Assembly: GCA_008330645.1 (NCBI GenBank)
Contig: VLTN01000049.1
Coordinates: forward strand, 124,001 to 188,000
Source of the DNA: Cafeteria roenbergensis
Taxonomy: Eukaryota; Sar; Bigyra; Bicosoecida; Cafeteriaceae
DNA: 64,000 bases
Direction of reading: 5' to 3'
Every line of letters begins with the position of its first letter. The first letter of the stretch is position 1. Positions 19,501 through 27,526 of the stretch are shown in pieces. The translations under genes were made by a program, and so were the position numbers. The notes below the pieces were generated by a model. That model was not told where the DNA came from. It was given only the letters and a program-made list of their open reading frames with translations, and ran no database searches.

Positions 19501-21530
19501 CCCACGGCCCCGCGGACCAGGCGCGCGCGGAGTGGGCGCGGCGCCGCCGCAGGCTGGGCGCGGGCGCGGCGCTGCTGGCCTCAGGCGACGAGGGCGATGA
19601 TGGGCGGGTGCGGGTGCGGCAGCAGCAGCAGCAGCCGCAGCTGCAGTCTGAGGGGGAAGGGGATGACGTGAGGGGCGCCACTGCCGGCTGGCATGCTGGT
19701 GCCGGTTCCGGTGCTATCGGAGCCAGCTCGCGCGGTCGCGCGCCGGCCGGCCTCGCCATATCCGACGCGGAGATGGCTGCCTTTGGGCCGGACTACGCTG
19801 ACGTCCGTCGGAGTAACTCTACGCCGACGAGCAGGGAGGAGTCGCCCTCCCGCGCATACGCGAGACAGGTGCTCGGAAGCGGCGGCGCGGCGGGCGGCGG
19901 CGATCCAGCCGCCAGATCGGGAGGCGGGCCCAGGCAGCGGCCGGTGGGCCGGGGACCGTACGAGTCCGCGCCGCCGGCAGAGCACCACGCGCCGGTCACA
20001 AGCCCGTCGATGAGCAGGGCCGGCAGTCGCGGAAGGGACGTCAACGACCGGAGTCGCTCAGCCAGCAGGTCAGGGCGCGCCCGCCCCCGCGGCAGCAGCC
20101 GCGGATCGGTGCGCAGCGGTCGCGGCTCTGCCGGCGGACAGCGCGTTGAATGGGGCGCCCGCCCTCCCAGCATGCGGGACTCCGTGTTGGCTCGGCGCTT
20201 CGCTTGGGACGAGCGGCGCAAGGCTGCCCAGGCTGCAGAGCAGGCAGAACTGAGCAACGCGGGAACGACGGGGCGCGCCAACGGCTCTCGGCAGGGTCGG
20301 ACGGCCGATCGCAGCGGAGCGGCCAGGCGAAGCAGCAGCCGCAGCTCTGCCGCAGCGGCCCGCCGATCGCGATCGCGGAGCGCCGGTCGCACAGCAGAGC
20401 CGCAGCCTCGCCCTGGCTCGGCCGGCGCCAGCGGGGGCGTCGCTCCTTTCGTCGATCGCAGGCAGCGACTCCCTGGTGGGGACGACGCGCCGAGCACTCA
20501 CGGCAGAGCCGGCGACTGGGCCGGCCGCGGGGAGCAGGGCGTGTCGCGGGTCCGCGGGGGCCCCGGTGGGCTGTCGCCTGGCTCTTGGGCCCGGCAGAGC
20601 CTTCCCGCCCCTCCTCGCGCGTCATGGGCTGGGCCGGTCCGGGGGGGGGCCGTCGAAAGGGCGTCCGGAGACGTTAGGGCGCCGGTTCGGCCCCCCCCGT
20701 CGGTGTCGTCGGTCACGCTGATGCCCACCGATGGAATCCCCTCCCCCACTGGCACGCGGGGCCCGGGCGGCGACGGTGGCGACGGCGCCGGCCGGACCGG
20801 CCGCGTCAGGAGGGGCAGCGGTCTATCGGGCACCGGCCACACCGGGTTCGGAGGAGGCTCGTCCCTGGGACTGGCAGGCAGCGGCTGGGGGGCCGGGCAA
20901 CCATGGCGACCGCCTCAAGCCAGCTACGCGGCGGCCGGAAGCCGCGCGCACAGCCGCCCCAGCTCTGCCGCTGGGTCGGCCTCGGGGTTCTACGACGAGT
21001 CCGGCGGGCACGATGGCGAAGCCGTGGGGCGGCCAGGGGAGGAGGACATCCACGGGCGCGCGGCACGCAGCGGGGACGCCGCCCCTGAGGACGGCTACGA
21101 GGCCGGCAGCGCTGACGGGAGCGTGGAGTCAGCGGGGGGCGACGAGGCGGACCAGCCGGCGTTCAATCCTTTGGCGGGCATGCGGCAGCTGCTGATGCAC
21201 TGCCAGATGCAGGGGCTGGTTCCGGACGACGGCGCGCTCGTGGCGATGGCCGGGGAGGGCACTGAGCTGCCGCCCGGCCGGACGTGGTTCAGGCTTGTGG
21301 AGCAGCGCTGCCAGGCGCACGACCGCGACCGCAGCGGCCTGATCACGTCTGCGGCGTTTGCGCAAGCGCTTCGGGAGGCCATGCCCGACCTTCAGTCGGG
21401 AATGGAGTTTAGCCTGGTGGCTGGGATGGGCATGCAAGGCGTGCGCAGGATCGACTACGAGGACTTTGTCATGGCCATGGGAACGCTGTTTGACAGACAT
21501 GCAAGCGCCGTGACGCGCGCGGAAGCGTGA
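13509..21530 (+). CDS. giant coiled-coil protein with C-terminal EF-hand-like pair
   Basis: A single exon of 2,673 residues (MASFLRSMSRHGLFG...). The start at 13509 was chosen because the frame upstream looks like leader. Residues about 95-200 form a small helical domain followed by a CAG-encoded Gln run (14096). Residues about 676-1230 are a long alanine/glutamate/arginine-rich coiled coil. Residues about 1308-1920 contain better-ordered sequence (for example VPRVSVTVVGYRNAS) that I cannot assign. A long Ser/Arg/Gly-rich region follows. Residues about 2560-2667 look like an EF-hand pair: DRDRSGLITSAAF, with Ala instead of Glu at loop position 12, then RIDYEDFVMAM. This is consistent with a cytoskeletal or basal-body scaffold, but that is inference only; no family is recognised. 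Confidence 0.75.
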   Translation: MASFLRSMSRHGLFGTPKRSADPAPVERPAPAISAPQSPDDDLYDDGGFVDRSPGSSHDPDIASDLLGHSAATPAPAEPAGLPDLDPGAASLAHTVLSRKVFQGTRVASLRDLYDALTALPDSESPGAATGPTARRLVLASRELGLGLDERAALRTARCIIGNGGAGYHTPMSWGAFRAALQPIVLQSQEDARAIEQQQQQQQLTRQSQERAAAALSTPPGITKPRPRDLAPAAGHVGRPALGVGAGSSHAASVSAASAAGQAAAAAAAAAAEVDDAAEVAASRPAPPSRELAGNPWWASPSPPAGRSRLAAAGLGEAASREAAEQEALRELLAEFEEDDAEFDAEFDDQPAAAPAATSPAAPDTGQAAPASAAGSGAAAEEEDEVRAAGPGSDGRHLGTQAGSRSGGDWPLTDIGGGADGGGQLANRRPLSSASLRGPELAGPFGVPAIDGETAASREEWDLPGRAESHPSRGSAPDGSADADGDAESARVRSREGQYRVTETASHGRQRVGPTPPPPRMPPLARALRAMQAAADAAAAAAYATAAPGGFPADGPAGASAAGGFTGVDSGAKPAFNGAADRIVSPSLRVMGPLPGSTAASVVGGGSAGRATGARLTFESPQPSRSSPSFGDGAPGGAQGRPSPTPGSRDGRGADVPAPTSTADPSSSAATLPAREAAELRDLVLGLAARLRRERRRLRRAGDEVKAAAAARDRAERDRDAAVSRAKQAEERASAADSKDVDADSLRARARAAEARAEEAERAADGAREASRLEARSLWEELDAARQAGEAAEKARSDAERRAAAALQEAEAAQAAAAEAAEEAAASRRAQRSAEAARDAAVESAGRVHDDLRRAARDAEAEAAALRGRVEAESSAAERARSQAAAAQGQLQRLAESTARAVEAAGADSGVAEAVAAAVAAAVAGGTLGSADDASQPHARGGDSDSDAGDGADGETAGSGRSPAAGRSGAAGESLAGILLRSQAETARLQRELDGAASRAAAAALQARREAARAEAAEETLRRLQEDGSTGNGRIDALRVAVAEAEGRERAALEEAASARDSERRSKAARHALRSQLLRKCEALRNRAGALAAMRAGVSGSVASLLRDGGAAIDQVCDGVGSAVAALEKQRRRAETRREAAEAAAEAAAGAAEAAEAAEASRAKAEAQAWRRRAEAAELRAAAAEATKPTPAEAEAAASSGAASTSAAREDESAAEAEAAASAAAAASAAPEPAGALAVAPPRDASPMHPDAVPDSERSGSAGEGPSAEAEARAAAGAEVASPVRAAAAAAAARRLRAGAAPDLPPGVPRVSVTVVGYRNASLGQLAERGRRAREAAHAAIEAEISATGAPPTPRTRAVVVAAAERAAGVGPVVTLLAAGASELARRRCWDARGRLVPGLVMRTPNTAAAAAKAAAAAAAAAAAADSAAAAADTPVAAGAGAGASMGGVGGVSPPRARAGVAGDGAALDAGSAAQSEVDDGVVMVADDVTSPEGWQPVGSTVGSARQLPSAVGLARACEAAAEAVAAGADSTVVTASVTPGLTPLAAGRAHGAAISAVFARAATLERDIGRAIRVDVAYMDAAPPGAGQSLPGKLGCVFTDVLAGLQETSADGSAGPIGQQLAGAGRWTAVAPGVKACSAAMSGSLHVACPSAEAAMAVAERGFLARRGLAWARLAEAARQAGAEWSPAEQEGIDAAAAGCSTGILRIVVTATGPPSPAAGSAAAPVPGATAPGGGSAPPDEQLAALSVVELASLAAPWAAHGMGSVWLGALLDSVGSACLQARGASSSSAAELIQGGEAAGAALPAVVVRQAAASGGVLSLQLLAATHTAPLHPALRLGGDGAGAEFADSDAAAGLADGGGDTESAGAGVGLLGSDGVAWGTCLCTGRDLSRAHHRALEGSHLSLPLLMLAHRITLGAPLPVSAQPSRRASLSDAAEPNHAQSAPASRRGSVGRIERQEHLPAPGGGAAGPRRGSVASLPVPAGAGREAADSSPFRSHGPADQARAEWARRRRRLGAGAALLASGDEGDDGRVRVRQQQQQPQLQSEGEGDDVRGATAGWHAGAGSGAIGASSRGRAPAGLAISDAEMAAFGPDYADVRRSNSTPTSREESPSRAYARQVLGSGGAAGGGDPAARSGGGPRQRPVGRGPYESAPPAEHHAPVTSPSMSRAGSRGRDVNDRSRSASRSGRARPRGSSRGSVRSGRGSAGGQRVEWGARPPSMRDSVLARRFAWDERRKAAQAAEQAELSNAGTTGRANGSRQGRTADRSGAARRSSSRSSAAAARRSRSRSAGRTAEPQPRPGSAGASGGVAPFVDRRQRLPGGDDAPSTHGRAGDWAGRGEQGVSRVRGGPGGLSPGSWARQSLPAPPRASWAGPVRGGAVERASGDVRAPVRPPPSVSSVTLMPTDGIPSPTGTRGPGGDGGDGAGRTGRVRRGSGLSGTGHTGFGGGSSLGLAGSGWGAGQPWRPPQASYAAAGSRAHSRPSSAAGSASGFYDESGGHDGEAVGRPGEEDIHGRAARSGDAAPEDGYEAGSADGSVESAGGDEADQPAFNPLAGMRQLLMHCQMQGLVPDDGALVAMAGEGTELPPGRTWFRLVEQRCQAHDRDRSGLITSAAFAQALREAMPDLQSGMEFSLVAGMGMQGVRRIDYEDFVMAMGTLFDRHASAVTRAEA

Positions 21531-21804
21531 GGACGGCGCGCGGTGTGGACGCGGTCCGTGCCCAGGCGCGCGTGAGCGCGTGCGTGTGTGTTTGTCTGCT
21601 TTGTGTCTTCGAGTGCGGCGCTCTCTCGCAAGCGGGCAAAATTGGGCTTTCCGGGCTCCGAACCGCGAGCAGCAACGGGGCGCCCGCACAACGATGCCGC
21701 ATTGGTCGCCTATTCGGAGCGCGGCTCTGCCAGTAACTAAGCTGGAACTGCGAGCGGCGCCTGCAGAAATTGGCCACAGCTTTCCGCCACGAACGCCGGC
21801 GGTC
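21531..21804 (+). promoter_or_regulatory. RPT1 upstream region with shared 12-mer
   Basis: This gap carries GCTCTGCCAGTA at 21724-21735, 69 bases before the RPT1 ATG, followed by an A-rich stretch that is locally unusual. The same 12-mer lies 86 bases before the ANTH-kinase ATG. A role as a core promoter element is inference. Confidence 0.4.
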
Positions 21805-23380
21805 ATGGCGGCCGAGAAGAAGAAGGAGGAGGCCAAGAAGGTGGTCCCGCTGGATGAGTCGGACATTAAGATTCTCCAGAGCTATGTGAGCCAACGCGGC
21901 GCCGCGAGGCGTCTGCCTCGCTCCCGCTGAGGGAAACGGTGCGCGCGGGCGCAAGGGCGCCTGCGGCCATGAGCGTCACTGCCCCGCCCCGCGCCGCTCG
22001 CGGCCCGCCCCCTCGCCCCGAATCGTGGCCGCAGGGCCAAGGTCCCTACTCCGGGCAGATCAAGCTGCTGGAGAAGGAGATTGCGGACGAGATGAAGCGC
22101 GTCCGGGAGCTCATCGGTGAGCGCCGTGATCCGCGCAGCCTCGCCCGCGCCCCTGAGCGGCAACGGCGCGCCGCGTGCTTGCCTTGCCGCGTGTGCATCG
22201 TGCGCGCCACCCTTGCGGTGCTCGCCGCGCTCCCCGTCCCGCGCTTTGGCTGCCTCGCCGCGGCGCAGGTGTCAAGGAGTCCAGCACCGGACTGGCGCCG
22301 CCGTCGCAGTGGGACCTCGAGTCCGACAAGGAGATGCTGCGCGGGGAGCACCCCCTCCAGGTCGCCAAGTGCACCAAGATCATCAACGCTGGCCAGGCCG
22401 ACGCCAAGTACATGATCAACCTGCGCCAAATCGCCAAGTACGTCGTGGAGCTTGGCGAGAAGGTGCCGCCCACTGACATCGAGGAGGGCATGCGCGTGGG
22501 CGTGGACCGCCAGGCGCTCAAGATCCAGCGCCCTTTGCCCCCCCGCATTGACCCCACCGTCACGATGATGACGGTGGAGGACAAGCCAGACGTCACCTAC
22601 GACGACGTCGGCGGCGCCAAGGACGCCCTCGAGAAGCTCCGCGAAGTGGTGGAGCTCCCGTTGCTCTACCCCGAGAGGTTCGAGACGCTGGGCATCACGC
22701 CCCCCAAGGGCGTGCTGCTGTACGGCCCTCCCGGGACCGGCAAGACGCTGTCCGCCCGCGCCGTGGCTAACCGCACCGACGCAACGTTCATCCGCGTCAT
22801 CGGGTCCGAGCTGGTGCAGCGGTACATCGGAGAGGGCGCCCGCATGGTGCGCGAGCTCTTCCAGATGGCCCAGAGCAAGAAGGCCTGCATCATCTTCTTC
22901 GACGAGGTGGACGCCATCGGCGGCACGCGCTTCGACGACGGCTCCGGGAGCGACAGCGAGGTGCAGCGCACGATGCTGGAGATCGTGAACCAGCTGGACG
23001 GCTTCGACTCCCGCGGGAACATCAAGGTCCTCATGGCCACAAACCGCCCCGACACGCTCGACCCGGCCCTGCTCCGCCCCGGCCGCCTCGACCGCAAGGT
23101 GGAGTTCGGCCTTCCCGACCTCGCAGGCCGCACGCACATCCTCCGCATCCACGCCAAGACCATGAGCGTGGACAAGCACATTCGCTACGAGCTGCTCGCG
23201 CGCCTCTGCCCCAACACCACCGGCGCCGAGCTTCGCTCCGTCTGCACAGAGGCCGGAATGTTTGCCATCCGCGCGCGCCGCAAGACCATCGGCGAGCGAG
23301 ACTTCCTCGAGGCGATCCAGAAGGTCATCAAGAACTACCGCAAGTTCTCGGCCACGCCCAAGTACCTCGTCTACAACTGA
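21805..23380 (+). CDS. RPT1: 26S proteasome regulatory ATPase subunit RPT1
   Basis: Three exons, 21805-21885, 22035-22116 and 22269-23380 (donors GTGAGC, acceptors CAG), give 424 residues, the normal length. RPT1 is one of six AAA+ ATPases in the base of the 19S particle that unfold substrates and open the 20S gate. Visible features are the N-terminal coiled coil with the IK-LEKEI heptads, [10 protein letters not shown], an OB-fold segment ([10 protein letters not shown]), Walker A GPPGTGKT at 207-214, Walker [10 protein letters not shown] (D266, E267), the second region of homology [20 protein letters not shown], and the RPT1-type ending [12 protein letters not shown]. The closest match among the six RPTs is animal PSMC2. 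Each intron junction restores conserved sequence (SY|GQG, LI G|VKE). Confidence 0.97.
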
Positions 23381-23749
23381 GCGGCGCGGCCACCGCCCTC
23401 CTGCCGAGCGGGGACGCTGGGTCCCCACGCACGGCGCCTGCCTGCCCGGGTACTACGAGAGAGAGAGAGCGGGAGAGCGGGAGAGGCAGAGACAGCGGGG
23501 CTGGGTGCTGGCGCCGTCGCATGTTCGTGTTTGTGTTCGTGAGTGCGCGCCGTGCCAGCGTCGAAGCACGCGGTGCGATCTGCGGCCACGAGCTCTGCGG
23601 CGGCCGCTCGCGTCGCCGGCCGAGCGGCTGCCGCATCGCGGGCCCCTGCCTCGCGACACACGGACCGGCCTGGTGCGTGAGAATCAAATAGTCGTTGAGC
23701 GGCGGCGCGACGCAACACACGCCCAGACACCGGGCAGGACTGGCATCGC
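23381..23749. other. convergent 3' region, RPT1 and amine oxidase
   Basis: This 369-base tail-to-tail gap holds a GA-rich simple repeat (23458-23500) and the word ATCAAATAGTC at 23683-23693. The latter is 57 bases downstream of the amine-oxidase stop, reading GACTATTTGAT on its strand. Polyadenylation signals are expected here, but no AATAAA is present. Confidence 0.5.
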
Positions 23750-26023
23750 TCACGGCGGGGCCAGCGCCTCGGCAGCGTGCCGGCCAGCCCGTCGGCCTGC
23801 TCGCACGGCAGCGTGGAGCGACCCCATCCACTCGGCGTCGGCGGCCTCTCCCGCCCAGAGCATGGTTCCTACGGCGCGCCCGCCGCCCTCCAGCGCGTAC
23901 GGCTCCCCAAGGCGGTCGAGCGCGTTGCCGTCGCTGCCCACCCGCAGGTAGGAGTAGGCGCCCGCGGCGTCGGGGTCGTTGTCCCAGTCCACGAACTCCC
24001 ACCCGGCCGGGGCTGGCACTGGCTCGCGGATGCCGAACGCGGCGGATGCCACCTCGCGAACGGCGGCAAGAGCCGCGGCCAGGGCCATGCGCCGGCCTGC
24101 ACCCGGCTCTGCCGCCTCTGCCGCCGCCACCTCCAGCGCCTCCTCCGCCACCAGCACTGCCACCAGCACCGCCCCGGCGGCGCCCTTCGGCCCCTTGAAG
24201 GCGGCGTAGTTTTCGATGTAGCGTACGTGCGGCGAAGCACCGGACACGGCAGCGCGGCTGGCGAGACCGCTGCTGGGCTTCGCAGCGGCCGCGGCCTCGA
24301 CCTCGCCCCTGGCAAGCGCCCCCCCCGCTTGGTCGGTCACTGGCGCACCGTCGTCCTCCGAGGCGGCTGGGCTTCCGCCGACGTCCTCCTCCGACTCGCC
24401 CTCCGGCTGCTCGGGCGGGAAGGTCACCCGGTCGTGGCGGAGGACGCCCCACACCGCAGGGGCCGTTGCGGGCCACCACCGCTCCGCCGCCGGCCAGCGC
24501 ATGGCAACCTTGCAGTAGGATCCCATGTGCGAGGCCGCGGCCGCCCGCCGCTTCCACTCCGGTACCAGGCACGAGGGGCAAAACCGGAGGGGCCGCGGCT
24601 GCCGTGGGCGGGGCTCGGCGGGCGGGCCGTGCGCGGGCATGAGGGCGGCCCGCAGGACGGACGACGGGACCGTGAGAAGCACCACTGGGGCCTGCACCGT
24701 GACACTGCCGCGCGGGGACGGGGGGTCGCTCGCTGCCGGGCCGTGGCCGCCAGCGGCCGTCACCACCTCGATGCCCGAGGCGGAGGCGGCGCAACCTGGG
24801 GTCATCGGCACGGCAGTGAGCTCCCGGTGGCCGTCGCTGGTGCTGCCGGTGCCGGCCCCCATGCCCGGCGCAGTCTTGGGCCGGATCTCGGCAACCGGCG
24901 TCCCAAGGCAGAGCTTAACCGTGGACCCGCCAGCCACTGCGGCCGCGTGCAGCGCCCGCAGGCGCGACGCCACGACGAGCCCTGTGCCAGCCAGCGCCGG
25001 CCCATCGGCGGGCAGCCCGAGCCGGCAGGCCTGCTCGAGCGACAGCGGCGCGCCAGCGAGCGTGACGGCGAGACCAGGCTGGGGCTCGCCCGACCCCGCC
25101 GTCACTGACGGGGCGGCCGGTCCTTCCCCGCGGACGCCCACAACTGGCCCGTGGGGCCCGGGAAAGTCGCCCCAGTCCTCGTCCGTGTTTCCCAGCTCCG
25201 CGGCCTGAAGCTGGCAGAGCGAGGCACCCATCCAGCACTCCGAGTTCCAGAGCGCCCAGCGCGCTCCGGCGGCAGCCACTCCTGGCCGGACCTCGTCCGC
25301 GAAGGGCTTGCGCACGCTCGGGGCCGCGGTGCCCTTGGCGAGGCGCGCTTGCTCGGCGGCGTCGCCGCTGCCGCGGAGCCCAGCGAGCGCAAGGGCGGCA
25401 TCAGCGGACACGCGAGCAGGGATGGAGGGGTCTGCGGCCACGCTGGCGCGCAGGCCGCGCTCGCGCACGCCAGCCCACACACGCGCGTGCGCCTCGACAA
25501 CTGCCCGCCGCTCGGCAGAGCTGACCCGCGCCCCGCAGTAGACCAGCAGCGGCCCGGCCTCGACGCCGTCTGCGCTCGCTGAGTCGCCGGGAAGGGTAGC
25601 CAGGGGCTGCATCCAGACGTTGCGGTCGTGGACGGCCCGGATCACAGCGCCCCCCGCGCCGCAGTAGGGCTCGACGAGCGGATTCCCCGTCGTGCCGTGG
25701 ATCCAGGCGCCGCCAGCGTCCATGACAACGCCGTCCTCGGTGGTTGCGCAGCTACCGGCACCGGCAGCAGGCCCGGGGCCGACGGTGGGGCGAGCGTCGA
25801 TGGCAGCTGGGGCGGGACTGGCACCTGACGTGCCAGTCGCGGCGCTTGTCGCGCCCTCCGGCCACGCACGGACCGCCGGCACCACGAGAGGCTTGACGCG
25901 CCCGCCGACCCTGTCCCTGGACTCGAAGATCGTGACCCGGGTGCCTGGGCGCTCGGTGACGACAGTCAGCGCAGCCTCCAGGCCGGAGATTCCTGCGCCG
26001 ATCACCACACATTCCGAGTCCAT
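23750..26023 (-). CDS. FAD-dependent amine oxidase (polyamine-oxidase/LSD1-like family)
   Basis: A single exon of 757 residues. The start at 26023 places the dinucleotide-binding motif at the extreme N-terminus (VVIGAGISG, residues 6-14), followed by ESRDRVGGRV, which contacts the FAD ribose. Further family motifs are DAGGAWIHG with GNPL, the strand VVLLTVPSSVL before the substrate domain, a PSCLVPEWKRRAAA helix with W-x-A, and the C-terminal GAYSYLRVG and MLWAGEA, where the flavin ring is held. Such enzymes oxidise polyamines or other secondary amines, releasing an aldehyde and H2O2. No SWIRM domain is visible, so a histone demethylase role is not supported. Ala/Gly/Pro-rich inserts explain the length (usual about 500). 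An upstream in-frame arginine-rich stretch to 26272 lacks an obvious ATG. It is divergent from the lipidated small protein. Confidence 0.88.
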   Translation of the reverse strand: MDSECVVIGAGISGLEAALTVVTERPGTRVTIFESRDRVGGRVKPLVVPAVRAWPEGATSAATGTSGASPAPAAIDARPTVGPGPAAGAGSCATTEDGVVMDAGGAWIHGTTGNPLVEPYCGAGGAVIRAVHDRNVWMQPLATLPGDSASADGVEAGPLLVYCGARVSSAERRAVVEAHARVWAGVRERGLRASVAADPSIPARVSADAALALAGLRGSGDAAEQARLAKGTAAPSVRKPFADEVRPGVAAAGARWALWNSECWMGASLCQLQAAELGNTDEDWGDFPGPHGPVVGVRGEGPAAPSVTAGSGEPQPGLAVTLAGAPLSLEQACRLGLPADGPALAGTGLVVASRLRALHAAAVAGGSTVKLCLGTPVAEIRPKTAPGMGAGTGSTSDGHRELTAVPMTPGCAASASGIEVVTAAGGHGPAASDPPSPRGSVTVQAPVVLLTVPSSVLRAALMPAHGPPAEPRPRQPRPLRFCPSCLVPEWKRRAAAASHMGSYCKVAMRWPAAERWWPATAPAVWGVLRHDRVTFPPEQPEGESEEDVGGSPAASEDDGAPVTDQAGGALARGEVEAAAAAKPSSGLASRAAVSGASPHVRYIENYAAFKGPKGAAGAVLVAVLVAEEALEVAAAEAAEPGAGRRMALAAALAAVREVASAAFGIREPVPAPAGWEFVDWDNDPDAAGAYSYLRVGSDGNALDRLGEPYALEGGGRAVGTMLWAGEAADAEWMGSLHAAVRAGRRAGRHAAEALAPP

Positions 26024-26325
26024 GACGCTTGACGTGGCGCTGTGCCCGGGCGCTGCGGCCGGCGCAAGGGCGAGTGGGGACTCGGACGGCACGGGCCGCG
26101 GAGGGGCACGAGCTTGGCGCAGACGGACCCGATCCGAAGCGGGGCGAGGCACGCCGCACAACCGGGGAGTGATTTTCCACGCGCGCGCGGCGGCGTTCCA
26201 GAACCATGCGGGCAGAGCGCGACCTGTCACCACAGAGCTGGCCCGTGGTTTGGCCGTGCGCCGCACCTTCAAGCCAAGGCGCGCTCGCAGCCGCGCGCCG
26301 GGATCGGCCGCACGAGAGCCTGGCT
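26024..26325. promoter_or_regulatory. divergent promoter region, amine oxidase and MGC protein
   Basis: These 302 bases lie between two outward-facing starts. I see GC-rich sequence with one GGGCAGAGC variant near 26211 and no TATA-like element. The promoter role follows from position only. Confidence 0.4.
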
Positions 26326-26727
26326 ATGGGCTGCGCTGCGTCCTCCTCTGCCGGCGAGCAGGGTTCTGGCAAGTACGCCGTCGAGTCCGACTCGGGCGCC
26401 AAGCCGGCCGCCTCGTCGCAACCGGCGGCCGACCCCGCGCAGCCCCCCAAGGCCGCCGGGGAGTACACCGACCTGGGCGTGTTTGCCGTTGACACCACCG
26501 AGCCGTCGGCCGTCGACGACAAGCCCAAGGACGCGGCCGTCGAGGCGCTTGAGCGGTACTCGAAGCAGGGCGCGGACGCGCAGGCCGCCGCCAAGAAGAA
26601 GAGGCGGCGAGGGGGCGGCGGCGTCGTGGTCTCCGATGGCGTGACCATGCAAGCCGGGTGTATGCAGTCGGGCGGCATGCACTCCGGCGCGGACGGCGTG
26701 GACGACGACTTTGCCAACCTGCCGTAA
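26326..26727 (+). CDS. small dual-lipidated (myristoyl/palmitoyl) acidic-basic protein
   Basis: 133 residues from ATG 26326. The N-terminus MGCAASSS fits the N-myristoylation consensus (Gly2, Ser6), with Cys3 next to it for palmitoylation, so the protein is probably anchored to the plasma or flagellar membrane. The middle is a Pro/Ala/Ser-rich linker, then a short helix (VEALERYSKQG), then KKKRRR, which would favour acidic phospholipids. The tail is rich in Met/Gly/Cys (MQAGCMQSGGMHSG) and ends DDDFANLP. There is no enzymatic domain. The start was chosen because it creates the lipidation signal; the frame upstream to 26206 looks like leader. Function unknown; the membrane location is inferred from the motif. 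Confidence 0.75.
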   Translation: MGCAASSSAGEQGSGKYAVESDSGAKPAASSQPAADPAQPPKAAGEYTDLGVFAVDTTEPSAVDDKPKDAAVEALERYSKQGADAQAAAKKKRRRGGGGVVVSDGVTMQAGCMQSGGMHSGADGVDDDFANLP

Positions 26728-27526
26728 AACGGCCCTGCATCCGTTCGCCAAACAGCGACTGGCTGGCCCACTGCCAACGCGCCCCTCGGGGTCAGCGGTG
26801 CCGCCCCCCCGCCAAGTACGGGGAAATAGCTCGACTCGGGGCTGCGGCCTGCGCTCGTCGGCGGGCGCCGGTGCTCAGCGTTTCGCCGACCGGCGCTATG
26901 GCGCGCAGCCGAGTGCGCTCCGCGCTCGTCGCGCGGCGCGCGCCCATCCCCGACGTCTCCCCCCCCAGCAGGACATCCCACCCCATGTCACGACCAGTCA
27001 ACTCCTGCGCTGGCGAGGTCACACGAGCCGTTCCCAGGGCCGACACTGCCCCAACCGCCGCTCCCCCCTTGTCCCCCCCGTCCGGCTCCGGCTCCGGCTC
27101 CGGCTCCGGCAGCGACGCGTCGGCCGCATACGCAACCCGCACCCACGACGGCGAGTGACTCCCGCAGGGTGCCCGCACCGTCCTCCCCCGTGTGGCGCCG
27201 CAGTGCTGCGCCCGGGAGTGGTCTGTTTTCACGGGCGGCAGGGCGACGCGAGCGACTCACGCCCCGCCTGCATCACGGCTGGGCCCCATCAACTCCCGCG
27301 TCGCGTGGGCGTGCCCGCTCATCGCGCCCTGCAAGCAATTCGCCTTGTTGGGACCGATGGCTGAGCGTCGAGGCCAGCATTCTCGCGGGCACCATCAAAT
27401 AGTCACAATCAATCACAAATCAACAATCAAAACGGCAGGCTAAGCCGCTAGATCGCTCACACGCTGCAAGCTGCAATTTTCGGGCAGGCTGAAATATCGG
27501 GAATCGGATCAGGTCGGGACGGGGCG
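26728..27526. other. convergent intergenic region with simple repeat and AT-rich patch
   Basis: This 799-base gap lies between two 3' ends. It contains a CTCCGG hexamer repeat (27081-27108) and, at 27390-27520, an unusually AT-rich patch for this window that includes ATCAAATAGTC (27394-27404). No protein with recognisable features and no tRNA is seen. The patch may hold the 3' processing site of the histone-fold gene. Confidence 0.5.

Noticed and set aside
22046-23428. 460-codon antisense frame over RPT1
   Set aside because: It mirrors the GC3-rich RPT1 exon; RPT1 is unambiguous.
26024-26272. Arginine-rich N-terminal extension of the amine oxidase
   Set aside because: No ATG is evident upstream in frame, and the FAD motif normally sits at the N-terminus. 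A targeting sequence cannot be fully excluded.
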